The notes beneath the pieces were generated by a model. That model was not told the DNA's origin. It saw only the letters and a list, made by a program, of their open reading frames with translations, and did no database searches. A program made the translations under genes and the position numbers. This document shows positions 45,620 through 58,600 of a DNA stretch of 64,000 nt, piece by piece. Numbering within the stretch: the first letter of the stretch is position 1; each line of letters starts with the position of its first letter. Source of the stretch: Acanthosepion esculentum (taxonomy: Eukaryota; Mollusca; Cephalopoda; Sepiida; Sepiidae); NCBI GenBank assembly GCA_964036315.1, contig OZ038517.1:22880162-22944161 (forward strand), given 5' to 3'.

Positions 45620-46528
45620 CATTATTTAGTAAAACTTAAGAATTGTTTACTTCTTGGTATTGACTGTGAATAAGTATATATATATTGCCTGTAAATAAAC
45701 TGCATAAATTGATATAAGGGGAAACCATATTACAGTGTGGTTTCAATACACATGACAGGTTAGTAGCATCTACAGATTGAAAACTGTGCAAATGACTTGG
45801 ATTTAAGAATTACAACATTATACAATATGATGGATACAATATTTGCTTTAACCATAGATCTTAGCATCTTCATATCTTTTTCCCCCACTTTTTAAATGAA
45901 AAGGACGAATTTTCAACTTCTCTTTGGCATATAAAAATTACTTATATAAGTACTCTTGCACTTTGGTCCCACTCTCTCTGATCAATAATTAAAAATGGCT
46001 TTGAGCAAATAAAGCATGTAGGTCTTATTGAGGACCATCCATCTTTGAACCTAGTGGATTGGTGCTACAGAATTAAAAACAAAGAACTACACGAAATGAC
46101 AGAAACCACATCACTTGTGGACTACCAACAGCAGCAACAACTAGAATGGATAGCACATGTAACTTGAAGAGAAAATAATAACATAAATCAAGATGCTGAT
46201 TTTCCACACTACTTCAAACAAAAGGTTAGGAAGGAAACCTTCATCAGTACTGGAAAGAGAAATAACAGTAAACTTGAGAAACCTATTTTCTGGAAAAACT
46301 GTTTTATGAGGAAGATTTTATAAATTTAAACTGAAAGTAGCTCTGGCTAGTCAGTCAGTGAAATATCAAATATTTCCTTATAAGGAAATGGATAATATTA
46401 GCATTATTGCTAAGTGAAACTTATGATGTGTCTATTTCTTTATTTGCAAGCTCCGATTAATCAACTGTTATGACATGTATAAAAATGTATGTCATCTTTG
46501 CAAATAAAGCAAAGCTGAAACACTAAGG
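45620..46528. other. intron; LINE RT tail relic at 46050-46270 (+)
   Basis: A plus-strand stretch reads RIKNKELHEMTETTSLVDYQ then QQQLEWIAHVT, like the closing region of a LINE reverse transcriptase (IPLHDFISxQQLKYVAHIVR type). The rest is unassigned. Confidence 0.4.
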
Positions 46529-46996
46529 CAGTTGTTCCCAAACAATGCAATGTACCTCACAGGGGCTGCAGAAGAGGATAGTAGGCAAGGTAGAATGATT
46601 AAAAAACAATCAAAAGAAAGTTTCGAAAAATTCATATGCCAAAAATAAATATGATTTCAAAATATAATTTTTTTATTGGATTACTTGTAATTGCATGTAG
46701 GAGTCCCAATATAAATAGTTATAAATAATTATTGGCTTTTTTTGTCATTGTAATATTTCCGCATTATAACAAGTATTAAAAATATAGTAACTAGGGTCCA
46801 CAAATTTGGAGGGGAAAGTTATCAATGATAATGTTCTGACTTCAAATCCACAGTTATCTCCCTTTCACCCTCTCGCTGGATCTTGTTTGCCATAGGGCTG
46901 CTTGTGCCTTTTTACCAGGACTTCCACTTCGGTGAGGCCCAAGCAAATTTTCATTCTGAAAATGCTAACCAGAGAAAAAAATTTTGGGAACTACTG
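46529..46996. mobile_element. hAT-like nonautonomous element, 468 bp
   Basis: Ends CAGTTGTTCCCAAAC and TTTTGGGAACTACTG are inverted. Flanks CACTAAGG (46521-46528) and TGCTAAGG (46997-47004) match 6 of 8. Confidence 0.75.
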
Positions 46997-47004
46997 TGCT
47001 AAGG

Positions 47005-49680
47005 ATAAGACCGAATTTCCATTACTTGAGGGTACAATTATATAGTAAAATTTCCCTTGAAATGTCACCTGACCACAGGACAACAAGTTAGAGGTTTATG
47101 TGTAAAGAAAGGCAGAAAAATATCTTGTTTTTCAACAAGTTCTAACAAATGATCCGTTTTAATCCAAAAAATTATAAGAGAGTGGCCAGATGTTTTTGGC
47201 ACACTACTATCTTCATAAATAGTAAGAGTATTCTTTGTGTAAATAATACACCCCCCCCCAAAAAAAAACCCCTAGTGAACATAGAAAAATGTTATAATTT
47301 TGCATTCGTTTATTTGGATCAGTTTTAACCTTTCTTGTTTTGTTTATCACATTTTAGCTGACGTACCCTACCATCTTCCTTAGGTATTTGTCACATTCAA
47401 TACCCTTTCATGGTCAACCAAAAAGATTATCTGCTTAACTTGGAGGCCGTAAGTTCAATTCTTGAGTCAGGTAGAACAGAAAATATACAGTAGGGAGATA
47501 GATTAGCTTTTCACAATAATTGACAAGTTCTGATCATTTTTTTGTAGCACTGCAGTTCAGACCAGACACCAGGTTTGTTCTCAGGGTTCAGCTTCTTCCA
47601 GTCTAATACTTGTGACTTAAAAAATAATATTTTGGCCAGATCATTACCCACAAAATAAAAACGTGATGACACAGCAGCTAGCCACTGTCTCTCCAACTTT
47701 TTCTGTGAGAAACCACTGTCTTATAGAAAACAGTGTTCTTTGCCTTATCTTTATCTAAAAAAGTCATTCATCAAGAACTCATGGTCTGGCATCACTCAGT
47801 GGCTTTCTTTATCAGAATCATTTGACCTGATTCTTGGGTGGTCCACTCCATTAAGCTAAACTTCTTTGCCAAGATAGGTAATTACCAAAGTGATTTCTGT
47901 GACATGTTGTAGGTGGTCCTCAGCAAGATGTCAGCTGACATCACTACAAAAGGCACCAAGAAAGGAAAAAGAAAAAAAAACATTCGTTCTGAACAATAAT
48001 AGAGATTACTAAACTAAATATAGGTGAAAATTTATATCTCCTGAGTCAAACAAATGAATGTAATCTTATCTATTGAATTGGCCAAAATATTTGTTCAATT
48101 TTCTTTACAAATGTCCATAGCTATTCATAGTTGGGATAAAAATAACATTGAAAATAGATAAATCCTCTACCAAGTGTTCCAAGAAATAAGACTAAAAATA
48201 AACCTTTCCAAAATGGAAGGTATGAGCTGAAATTTGAATGAAAGCAGAGATGTCACATATCCTGAATCCATCATAAAAATTCAGGACCTGGAATTAATAA
48301 ATGCTTAACAATTCAAAAACATTGGTCTATGGATCAGTTGTAACAAATTTAGTGTAGCACTAAGGCCAGATTCTCCTAACATTGCAAGTTGCTGAAAAGA
48401 AAAAACTGTTACAAAAAAATAAATAAAAATTTTATATATGTGTGTGTGTGTGTGTGTGTGTGATAATACCAATTTAAATATGTATGTAACAGTTACTAAA
48501 ATTCTGAAAGAGGCTTAGACTCTTTAAAAAAGTAAATAAATAAAAAAAATTAAAAAATCCAACTAGACCTCACAAAGCCTAAGGTTGGTCTTGTAATTTG
48601 GAATGCAGTGGAAACAAAGAGTAAAAAAGAAAATCAACATTCACAGACCAGAAACAAAAAATTTACAAAAGATACTTTCTTTCTGGAACCACAGAAATTC
48701 ATTTGCTTTCACTTTAATTTGATGAAATACAGAGTGTTAGCAAAATAAATAGTTTGACTATTACATTAAAACTATTTAAGATATTAACACTCATGATAGA
48801 CGTTTCACAGAGAAACTTTTAAAATTTATAATAGCAACATAATATAAACATTTGACATGAAGCCAATAAAGCTTTTGGTAGCACAAGGTTTTCCCTTATC
48901 TGCAAGCAAGAGGGAGGGACTATTTGCTGATACTGTTAAGGCATTTTTGTATGAGTGAATTAAGCAAAATTCTGTTACTGCCATGTAACAGCATTTTCAA
49001 ACATTCCAAGAGTTCACTGCCAACTAGACAATCAATTTATGATTAGTACAAGAATTTTGAAACAACAGGATGTTTTTGCAAAATTCCTGGGAGGTCATTG
49101 GTACCTGAAGAACAAGCTGAACATGTGAGGGAAAATGAATGTGTCAAGTGTCACTAAGATGCTATACCATATATATTCGTGTATAAAAATATTTTATGTA
49201 TAGTGTGACATCTGAATTTTTTTGTGAAAAACCTGATTTTTTCATGTAGTTTGTATATAATGTAACCCCAGTTTCTGGGCAATAATAGTAGGCCTTACCA
49301 GAATCAAATATTGCAGTACTAGGCATCATCCTTACACCATAATACTATGACACTATGTAGCTATGGTAACTGATTAACTAATTAGTCATAAAAATTAAAA
49401 CAAGAAAATACTGAGAACGGAAAAGAAGATATACCGAGATTTTATTTTTACTCAAAAAAAACGTTACTTTTCTCAAGAAACCAGGGATTTGCGTCAAGGA
49501 TAAATTCACAGAAGGGCAATGTGGCAAGCTTTTGACAATTGATTAATGATGGCTGTAAAAAGTGCTGGTTAAGAAAACACAAGTGTTGAAGATATTATTC
49601 AAAATTGCAAAGATTTTAGGAGTTGGCCAAGCAACAGGGCCATGTGTTATTTGTAAGATGAAAAAGGGAATTTCATAAAC
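47005..49680. other. long intron stretch without recognised genes
   Basis: A 61-codon minus-strand frame (47511-47696, MERQWLAAVSSRFYFVGNDL...) has protein-like composition but no recognised family or splice support. A (TG)n run lies at 48438-48462. 49163-49265 resembles the left end of the MITE at 11503. No exon of the Mondo conserved region is seen. Confidence 0.45.
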
Positions 49681-50830
49681 AAAATTCTATTTGATAATTC
49701 TGAACTGAAAAATTTTGGATAGCAGGGATGTCAAAGAGTCAATTAATGAAGCAAGCTTAGCCGTACCCACAATTCCAAGACACCATTGCTCCCACCGGAG
49801 CAATGGTGATAGGCGGAGGTAAATAAGAAAGACAGGGAAATTACTAACGCCCACCAAAAGGATTTGGTATGAGGTACCAATGTCAGAAGGAGGGAGTTTA
49901 GGAGGATAGCTATCCTGCAACCTCACCTAACAGACGAAGAGATTCCCTCCATAATGGAAAGTAATTAATTTTCCAAAATGGGAAGTAATCAATTTTCCTA
50001 GCTGGACAACAAAGGGGCCTCTTGTCAGAAATCGGGAATTACCAAGAACCATACACTGTATCTAACCTCAAACCGGTTTTTGGTTGAAGTCATATAAGCG
50101 AGTGCCCTTGGGCAGTTTGCCAGTTGTGTTTTCAGTTCTCTAGCAGGAACCAGAGAGTTGCTTCGCAGAAACTGGCCAAGAAATTCCACGACTTCTGCCT
50201 CCGACCTCGCCTTTTTACAAAACAGCAAATTATACTGATGAATGAAGCTAAGCCAGCGCCTAAAAACTAAACAAGGTGACTTAGAAGACCAAAACTTACC
50301 GAGAAGCATAGTAGTGTCACTCTCAGAAGAAACAGTTTGGGAAAAATACATACTCTTTTATAGAAGAGACTGATGAAAGTCGATTTGCTTTCTTTCAACA
50401 TACCCAGACCTTTTCTGGTTATTTATTTATTTATTTCTTTTCACGCTTGTGTGATATCACCTCCAGTTTAGACTAATCTTGCACTACAGGCCGATGCTTG
50501 ATTGATCTAGTCTACCTAAGATCAAATCACAACGTATGTAGGTTAGACTTGAGATCGAAGTAGTTACTTCGGTAACCAGTCATTGGAAGTGAGCTGAGAA
50601 CTATGGAGCTGGTGTTGAACCAGTTGCATCTGGTGTGAAGCCGTTAGAATCAACCGACCATCCCATTCAGTACCCTGATCAAAGGATCTTGCCAGGTAGC
50701 GACGACCACCAATTGACCAGGTCACATATTGGTGGCAGTGACTAAGAGTCAACCCCAAAACTCTGGTAGGAGACGTTTCACAGCTTCACGCTGCAACTAG
50801 GAGTTGACCCCGGACTAACAATACTATGTC
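49680..50830. mobile_element. possible LTR-retroelement fragment, unresolved
   Basis: GC-richer than its surroundings. Contains TATTGGTGGCAGTGAC at about 50727, resembling a tRNA primer-binding site following an LTR end, and a perfect 10-bp hairpin CCATTGCTCC/GGAGCAATGG near 49782-49805. Minus-strand frames of up to 108 codons show no motif. Confidence 0.3.
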
Positions 50831-50920
50831 ACAATACTTTGTGTATAATTTAAAATTAGTTTACCAAGTCATGCGATACAATTTTTCTCTATAGACTCTA
50901 TTATACATATCTCACGGTGG

Positions 50921-51120
50921 AGTAATGAATAGCAGCTTGAACTGAGGAATCGGAGAGCCGAGTTTGAATTCCAGTCAAATCCATTACATTTACTTACGTG
51001 CTAACACCCTTGGGAAAGGTATGAATCCTCTACTTCTCTCCCCAGCTATGGGTAAATAGCAGGACAGACCAGGTTCTATAGCTATGGATGGCAACTGGTC
51101 TACCGCATAAAGAAACTACT
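50921..51120 (+). mobile_element. SINE copy (38308 family)
   Basis: GGTGGAGTAATGAATAGCAG head, GAGTTTGAATTCC B-box relic, GGGAAAGGTATGAATCC, CCAGCTATGGGTAAATAGCA. Confidence 0.7.
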
Positions 51121-51184
51121 GCGGGGAAAAAATCTGCCTCATCAGTCATGTATTGAAAGATACATGATCGCCTAAGCATGTATA

Positions 51185-51580
51185 AAATAAAAATAAAAAT
51201 TGTCTAACATTTGGATATTTTTTTTTATTAACCTGTTCCTTGATCTAAGCTTTCAGATTATATGAGCTATCTTCAGAGTAGTTATACAGACATTTAAACA
51301 AAGATATTCACTATCAAAGATGATATTCTGCTATGTTGATATAGAAGGTTGCTATGCGATAATAACGATCACAGAATAGAACACACAGATTGTAAATTCA
51401 TGATGCGTTTCTATGACATTGTACCATGTGAGAGACCGAAATATTAACAACAGAACCATGTCTAGATGCATTGTAATGTGTTGTGACTAGTTTGAAAAGT
51501 AATTTTGTTGAGTGTGGGATGCTTTGTTTTAATGTAGATGACCTCCAATATCTGAAGGTTCTTTTTACTGTATGTATGTG
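51185..51580 (-). mobile_element. 5'-truncated copy of the 26.1-kb Penelope-like family
   Basis: Minus strand reads the end of the GIY-YIG module (NLQILEVIYIKTKHPTLNKI), the same 3' untranslated sequence, the hammerhead-like core (51251-51276) and the CAACATTTGG-type terminus (TCTAACATTTGGATA on plus). At the codon where the larger copy has a stop, this one has His. Confidence 0.85.
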
Positions 51581-51929
51581 TGTATGAGTATAGTGTGTGT
51601 GTGTGTGTGTATATATATTCTTAAAAAGAATGTATTTATTTTTAATCTAAATTAAATAATTTAAATAAAAATGGGGCATCTATTTCAAATAAGAGTATCC
51701 ACTAATAATAAAATTTGAAGTTGTATATTTCAATCATGTTTGGCTGAATAATATAAGTTCTGTCTCTCAATTTTTTTTATTAAATTTTAGTTGTTTTACG
51801 TTCATATTTATTTTTATGCTATGTACTTTTGAATGTTGCTACATTCATTTTCAAGAAATTATTGCTGCTGGTCAACTCCAGCTTACTATGACTTTTCATC
51901 CAGTCCTCTGACCATATAAAATATACTAT

Positions 51930-52440
51930 TTGCTGTGTCCCCACAGGATGAAAGCAATCATGGCTCTCCACAATTTCCCGAGTTTCGCATCTCTAAATAC
52001 ATTCTTTTCATTATTTCTAAACCCTATTCCGCCATCCATTTTTTTTGAGCTCATCAAAGTATGCAATGCATTGTTTTCCTGTCCCTCTTGCCCTCAATCC
52101 ATCCCTGTGAGTAACAGATTTTCCAAACTGTCCTTTCTCATTATCTTCCCCAGAAATTAAAACTGTCTTTCCTTAATGTTAAGTGTAAGTTTTCTTTTTG
52201 TTTCCATTTTTTCTAAAACCTTGTTTAGTCCTCAGCATCCTTCTGTAGAACTACATTTCTGTTGCTTCATGTCTCTTTTTTTATCTTTGAGAAAATTGTC
52301 CAGCATTCACTGTCATACAGTAGGAGAGATATCATATAAAAGTTCAGTACTCTTTTGGATAAAAAGTCATTGCGAGCTGGATTCAACTTGCAGGAAGTAG
52401 TTTCTTGACTTCCTGATATAGGACATAAATGGCTGTAAGC
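51930..52440 (-). mobile_element. LINE C-terminal remnant
   Basis: Minus strand reads YDSECWTIFSKIKKET then RNVVLQKDAE and later relics of the tail motif. Same family and orientation as 33420-33770. Confidence 0.65.
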
Positions 52441-52670
52441 TAAATTTTTTTTTTTTTTTTTTTCAGTTCTAGAATTAATGAATAGAATTTTCAGTTTGAA
52501 CATTTATCTTGTAACATTTTAAAGTTAACACAACTGGATCAATAATACATAAAAGTATATCCTTCATTTCAAAATGGTAACCAAACAGAATTTATGGAAG
52601 TTTCAAGCAAGCAATAAAGCAAATAAAATAGTGACAAAACAAATTGACAATAAGGAGGAGTATACTTAAT

Positions 52671-55600
52671 GTGAGTTCTATAATATAGATGGAGTCGTAC
52701 AGTAAGTTCTGCAACCAATGCGAGTTCTATAATATAGATGGAGTCGTACAGTAAGTTCTGCAACCAATGCGAGTTCTATAATATAGATGGAGTCGTACAG
52801 TAAGTTCTGCAACCAATGCGAGTTCTATAATATAGATGGAGTCGTACAATAGGTTCTGCAACCAATGCGAGTTCTATAATATAGATGGAGTCGTACAATA
52901 GGTTCTGCAACCAATGCGAGTTATATAATATAGATGGAGTCGTACAGTAAGTTCTGCAACCAATGCGAGTTCTATAATATAGACGGAGTCGTACAATAGG
53001 TTCGGCAACCAATGCGAGTTATATAATATAGATGGAGTCGTACAATAGGTTCGGCAACCAATGCGAGTTCTATAATATAGATGGAGTTGTACAGTAAGTT
53101 CTGCAACCAATGCGAGTTCTATAATATAGATGGAGTCGTACAATAGGTTCTGCAACCAATGCGAGTTATATAATATAGATGGAGTCGTACAATAGGTTCT
53201 GCAACCAATGCGAGTTATATAATATAGATGGAGTCGTACAATAGGTTCTGCAACCAATGCGAGTTATATAATATAGATGGAGTCGTACAATAGGTTCTGC
53301 AACCAATGCGAGTTATATAATATAGATGGAGTCGTACAATAGGTTCTGCAACCAATGCGAGTTATATAATATAGATGGAGTCGTACAATAGGTTCTGCAA
53401 CCAATGCGAGTTATATAATATAGATGGAGTCGTACAATAGGTTCTGCAACCAATGCGAGTTCTATAATATAGATGGAGTCGTACAGTAAGTTCTGCAACC
53501 AATGCGAGTTCTATAAAATAGATGGAGTCGTACAATAGGCTCGGCAACCAATGCGAGTTCTATAATATAGATGGAGTCGTACAATAGGTTCGGCAACCAA
53601 TGCGAGTTCTATAATATAGATGGAGTCGTACAGTAAGTTCTGCAACCAATGCGAGTTCTATAATATAGATGGAGTCGTACAGTAAGTTCTGCAACCAATG
53701 CGAGTTCTATAATATAGATGGAGTCGTACAATAGGTTCTGCAACCAATGCGAGTTCTATAATATAGATGGAGTCGTACAGTAAGTTCTGCAACCAATGCG
53801 AGTTCTATAATATAAATGGAGTCGTACAATAGGTTCGGCAACCAATGCGAGTTCTATAATATAGATGGAGTCGTACAGTAAGTTCTGCAACCAATGCGAG
53901 TTCTATAATATAGATGGAATCGTACAGTAAGTTCTGCAACCAATGCGAGTTCTATAATATAGATGGAGTCGTACAATAGGTTCTGCAACCAATGCGAGTT
54001 ATATAATATAGATGGAGTCGTACAATAGGTTCTGCAACCAATGCGAGTTCTATAATATAGATGGAGTCGTACAATAGGTTCTGCAACCAATGCGAGTTCT
54101 ATAATATAGATGGAGTCGTACAATAGGTTTGGCAACCAATGCGAGTTATATAATATAGATGGAGTCGTACAATAGGTTCTGCAACCAATGCGAGTTATAT
54201 AATATAGATGGAGTCGTACAATAGGTTTTGCAACCAATGCGAGTTCTATAATATAGATGGAGTCGTACAGTAAGTTATGCAACCAATGCGAGTTCTATAA
54301 TATAGATGGAGTCGTACAGTAAGTTCTGCAACCAATGCGAGTTCTATAATATAGATGGAGTCGTACAGTAAGTTCTGCAACCAATGCGAGTTCTATAATA
54401 TAGATGGAGTCGTACAGTAAGTTCTGCAACCAATGCGAGTTCTATAATATAGATGGAGTCGTACAATAGGTTCGGCAACCAATGCGAGTTCTATAATATA
54501 GATGGAGTCGTACTATAGGTTCGGCAACCAATGCGAGTTCTATAATATAGATGGAGTCGTACAATAGGTTCGGCAACCAATGCGAGTTCTATAATATAGA
54601 TGGAGTCGTACAATAGGTTCGGCAACCAATGCGAGTTCTATAATATAGATGGAGTCGTACAATAGGTTCGGCAACCAATGCGAGTTCTATAATATAGATG
54701 GAGTCGTACAGTAAGTTCTGCAACCAATGCGAGTTCTATAATATAGATGGAGTCGTACAGTAAGTTCTGCAACCAATGCGAGTTCTATAATATAGATGGA
54801 GTTGTACAATAGGTTCGGCAACCAATGCGAGTTCTATAATATAGATGGAGTCGTACAGTAAGTTCTGCAACCAATGCGAGTTCTATAATATAGATGGAGT
54901 CGTACAGTAAGTTCTGCAACCAATGCGAGTTCTATAATATAGATGGAGTCGTACAGTAAGTTCTGCAACCAATGCGAGTTCTATAATATAGATGGAGTCG
55001 TGCAGTAAGTTCTGCAACCAATGCGAGTTCTATAATATAGATGGAGTCGTACAATAGGTTCGGCAACCAATGCGAGTTATATAATATAGATGGAGTCATA
55101 CAATAGGTTCGGCAACCAATGCGAGTTCTATAATATAGATGGAGTCGTACAGTAAGTTCTGCAACCAATGCGAGTTCTATAATATAGATGGAGTCGTACA
55201 ATAGGTTCGGCAACCAATGCGAGTTCTATAATATAGATGGAGTCGTACAGTAAGTTCTGCAACCAATGCGAGTTCTATAATATAGATGGAGTCGTACAAT
55301 AGGTTCTGCAACCAATGCGAGTTCTATAATATAGATGGAGTCGTACAGTAAGTTCTGCAACCAATGCGAGTTCTATAATATAGATGGAGTCATACAATAG
55401 GTTCGGCAACCAATGCGAGTTCTATAATATAGATGGAGTCGTACAATAGGTTCTGCAACCAATGCGAGTTCTATAATATAGATGGAGTCGTACAATAGGT
55501 TCTGCAACCAATGCGAGTTCTATAATATAGATGGAGTCGTACAATAGGTTCGGCAACCAATGCGAGTTATATAATATAGATGGAGTCGTACAATAGGTTC

Positions 55601-58600
55601 TGCAACCAATGCGAGTTATATAATATAGATGGAGTCGTACAATAGGTTTTGCAACCAATGCGAGTTCTATAATATAGATGGAGTCATACAATAGGTTCTG
55701 CAACCAATGCGAGTTCTATAATATAGATGGAGTCGTACAGTAAGTTCTGCAACCAATGCGAGTTCTATAATATAGATGGAGTCGTACAGTAAGTTCTGCA
55801 ACCAATGCGAGTTCTATAATATAGATGGAGTCGTACAGTAAGTTCTGCAACCAATGCGAGTTCTATAATATAGATGGAGTCGTACAATAGGTTCGGCAAC
55901 CAATGCGAGTTCTATAATATAGATGGAGTCGTACAATATGTTCGGCAACCAATGCGAGTTCTATAATATAGATGGAGTCGTACAATAGGTTCGGCAACCA
56001 ATGCGAGTTCTATAATATAGATGGAGTCGTACAGTAAGTTCTGCAACCAATGCGAGTTCAATAATATAGATGGAGTCGTACAGTAAGTTCTGCAACCAAT
56101 GCGAGTTCTATAATATAGATGGAGTCGTACAGTAAGTTCTGCAACCAATGGGAGTTCTATAATATAGATGGAGTCGTACAGTAAGTTCTGCAACCAATGC
56201 GAGTTCTATAATATAGATGGAGTCGTACAGTAAGTTCTGCAACCAATGCGAGTTCTATAATATAGATGGAGTAGTACAGTAAGTTCTGCAACCAATGCGA
56301 GTTCTATAATATAGATGGAGTCGTACAATAGGTTCGGCAACCAATGCGAGTTCTATAATATAGATGGAGTCGTACAATAGGTTCGGCAACCAATGCGAGT
56401 TCTGTAATATAGATGGAGTCGTACAATAGGTTCGGCAACCAATGCGAGTTCTATAATATAGATGGAGTCGTACAATAGGTTCGGCAACCAATGCGAGTTC
56501 TATAATATAGATGGAGTCGTACAATAGGTTCGGCAACCAATGCGAGTTATATAATATAGATGGAGTCATACAATAAGTTCTGCAACCAATGCGAGTTATA
56601 TAATATAGATGGAGTCGTACAATAGGTTCGGCAACCAATGCGAGTTCTGTAATATAGATGGAGTCGTACAATAGGTTCGGCAACCAATGCGAGTTCTATA
56701 ATATAGATGGAGTCGTACAATAGGTTCGGCAACCAATGCGAGTTCTATAATATAGATGGAGTCGTACAATAGGTTCGGCAACCAATGCGAGTTCTGTAAT
56801 ATAGATGGAGTCGTACAATAGGTTCGGCAACCAATGCGAGTTCTATAATATAGATGGAGTCGTACAATAGGTTCGGCAACCAATGCGAGTTCTATAATAT
56901 AGATGGAGTCGTACTATAGGTTCGGCAACCAATGCGAGTTCTATAATATAGATGGAGTCGTACAATAGGTTCGGCAACCAATGCGAGTTCTATAATATAG
57001 ATGGAGTCGTACAATAGGTTCGGCAACCAATGCGAGTTCTATAATATAGATGGAGTCGTACAATAGGTTCGGCAACCAATGCGAGTTCTATAATATAGAT
57101 GGAGTCGTACAGTAAGTTCTGCAACCAATGCGAGTTCTATAATATAGATGGAGTCGTACAGTAAGTTCTGCAACCAATGCGAGTTCTATAATATAGATGG
57201 AGTTGTACAATAGGTTCGGCAACCAATGCGAGTTCTATAATATAGATGGAGTCGTACAGTAAGTTCTGCAACCAATGCGAGTTCTATAATATAGATGGAG
57301 TCGTACAGTAAGTTCTGCAACCAATGCGAGTTCTATAATATAGATGGAGTCGTACAGTAAGTTCTGCAACCAATGCGAGTTCTATAATATAGATGGAGTC
57401 GTGCAGTAAGTTCTGCAACCAATGCGAGTTCTATAATATAGATGGAGTCGTACAATAGGTTCGGCAACCAATGCGAGTTATATAATATAGATGGAGTCAT
57501 ACAATAGGTTCGGCAACCAATGCGAGTTCTATAATATAGATGGAGTCGTACAGTAAGTTCTGCAACCAATGCGAGTTCTATAATATAGATGGAGTCGTAC
57601 AATAGGTTCGGCAACCAATGCGAGTTCTATAATATAGATGGAGTCGTACAGTAAGTTCTGCAACCAATGCGAGTTCTATAATATAGATGGAGTCGTACAA
57701 TAGGTTCTGCAACCAATGCGAGTTCTATAATATAGATGGAGTCGTACAGTAAGTTCTGCAACCAATGCGAGTTCTATAATATAGATGGAGTCATACAATA
57801 GGTTCGGCAACCAATGCGAGTTCTATAATATAGATGGAGTCGTACAATAGGTTCTGCAACCAATGCGAGTTCTATAATATAGATGGAGTCGTACAATAGG
57901 TTCTGCAACCAATGCGAGTTCTATAATATAGATGGAGTCGTACAATAGGTTCGGCAACCAATGCGAGTTATATAATATAGATGGAGTCGTACAATAGGTT
58001 CTGCAACCAATGCGAGTTATATAATATAGATGGAGTCGTACAATAGGTTTTGCAACCAATGCGAGTTCTATAATATAGATGGAGTCATACAATAGGTTCT
58101 GCAACCAATGCGAGTTCTATAATATAGATGGAGTCGTACAGTAAGTTCTGCAACCAATGCGAGTTCTATAATATAGATGGAGTCGTACAGTAAGTTCTGC
58201 AACCAATGCGAGTTCTATAATATAGATGGAGTCGTACAGTAAGTTCTGCAACCAATGCGAGTTCTATAATATAGATGGAGTCGTACAATAGGTTCGGCAA
58301 CCAATGCGAGTTCTATAATATAGATGGAGTCGTACAATATGTTCGGCAACCAATGCGAGTTCTATAATATAGATGGAGTCGTACAATAGGTTCGGCAACC
58401 AATGCGAGTTCTATAATATAGATGGAGTCGTACAGTAAGTTCTGCAACCAATGCGAGTTCAATAATATAGATGGAGTCGTACAGTAAGTTCTGCAACCAA
58501 TGCGAGTTCTATAATATAGATGGAGTCGTACAGTAAGTTCTGCAACCAATGGGAGTTCTATAATATAGATGGAGTCGTACAGTAAGTTCTGCAACCAATG

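Noticed and set aside
47511..47696. 61-codon minus-strand frame as a Mondo conserved region exon
   Set aside because: Lacks the WKxW/YWKRR/HKWRxYF-type motifs expected, and the flanks give no convincing acceptor and donor pair in phase.
50025..50351. 108-codon minus-strand frame as a gene
   Set aside because: No recognised motif or splice signals, and it lies in a possible LTR-element fragment.
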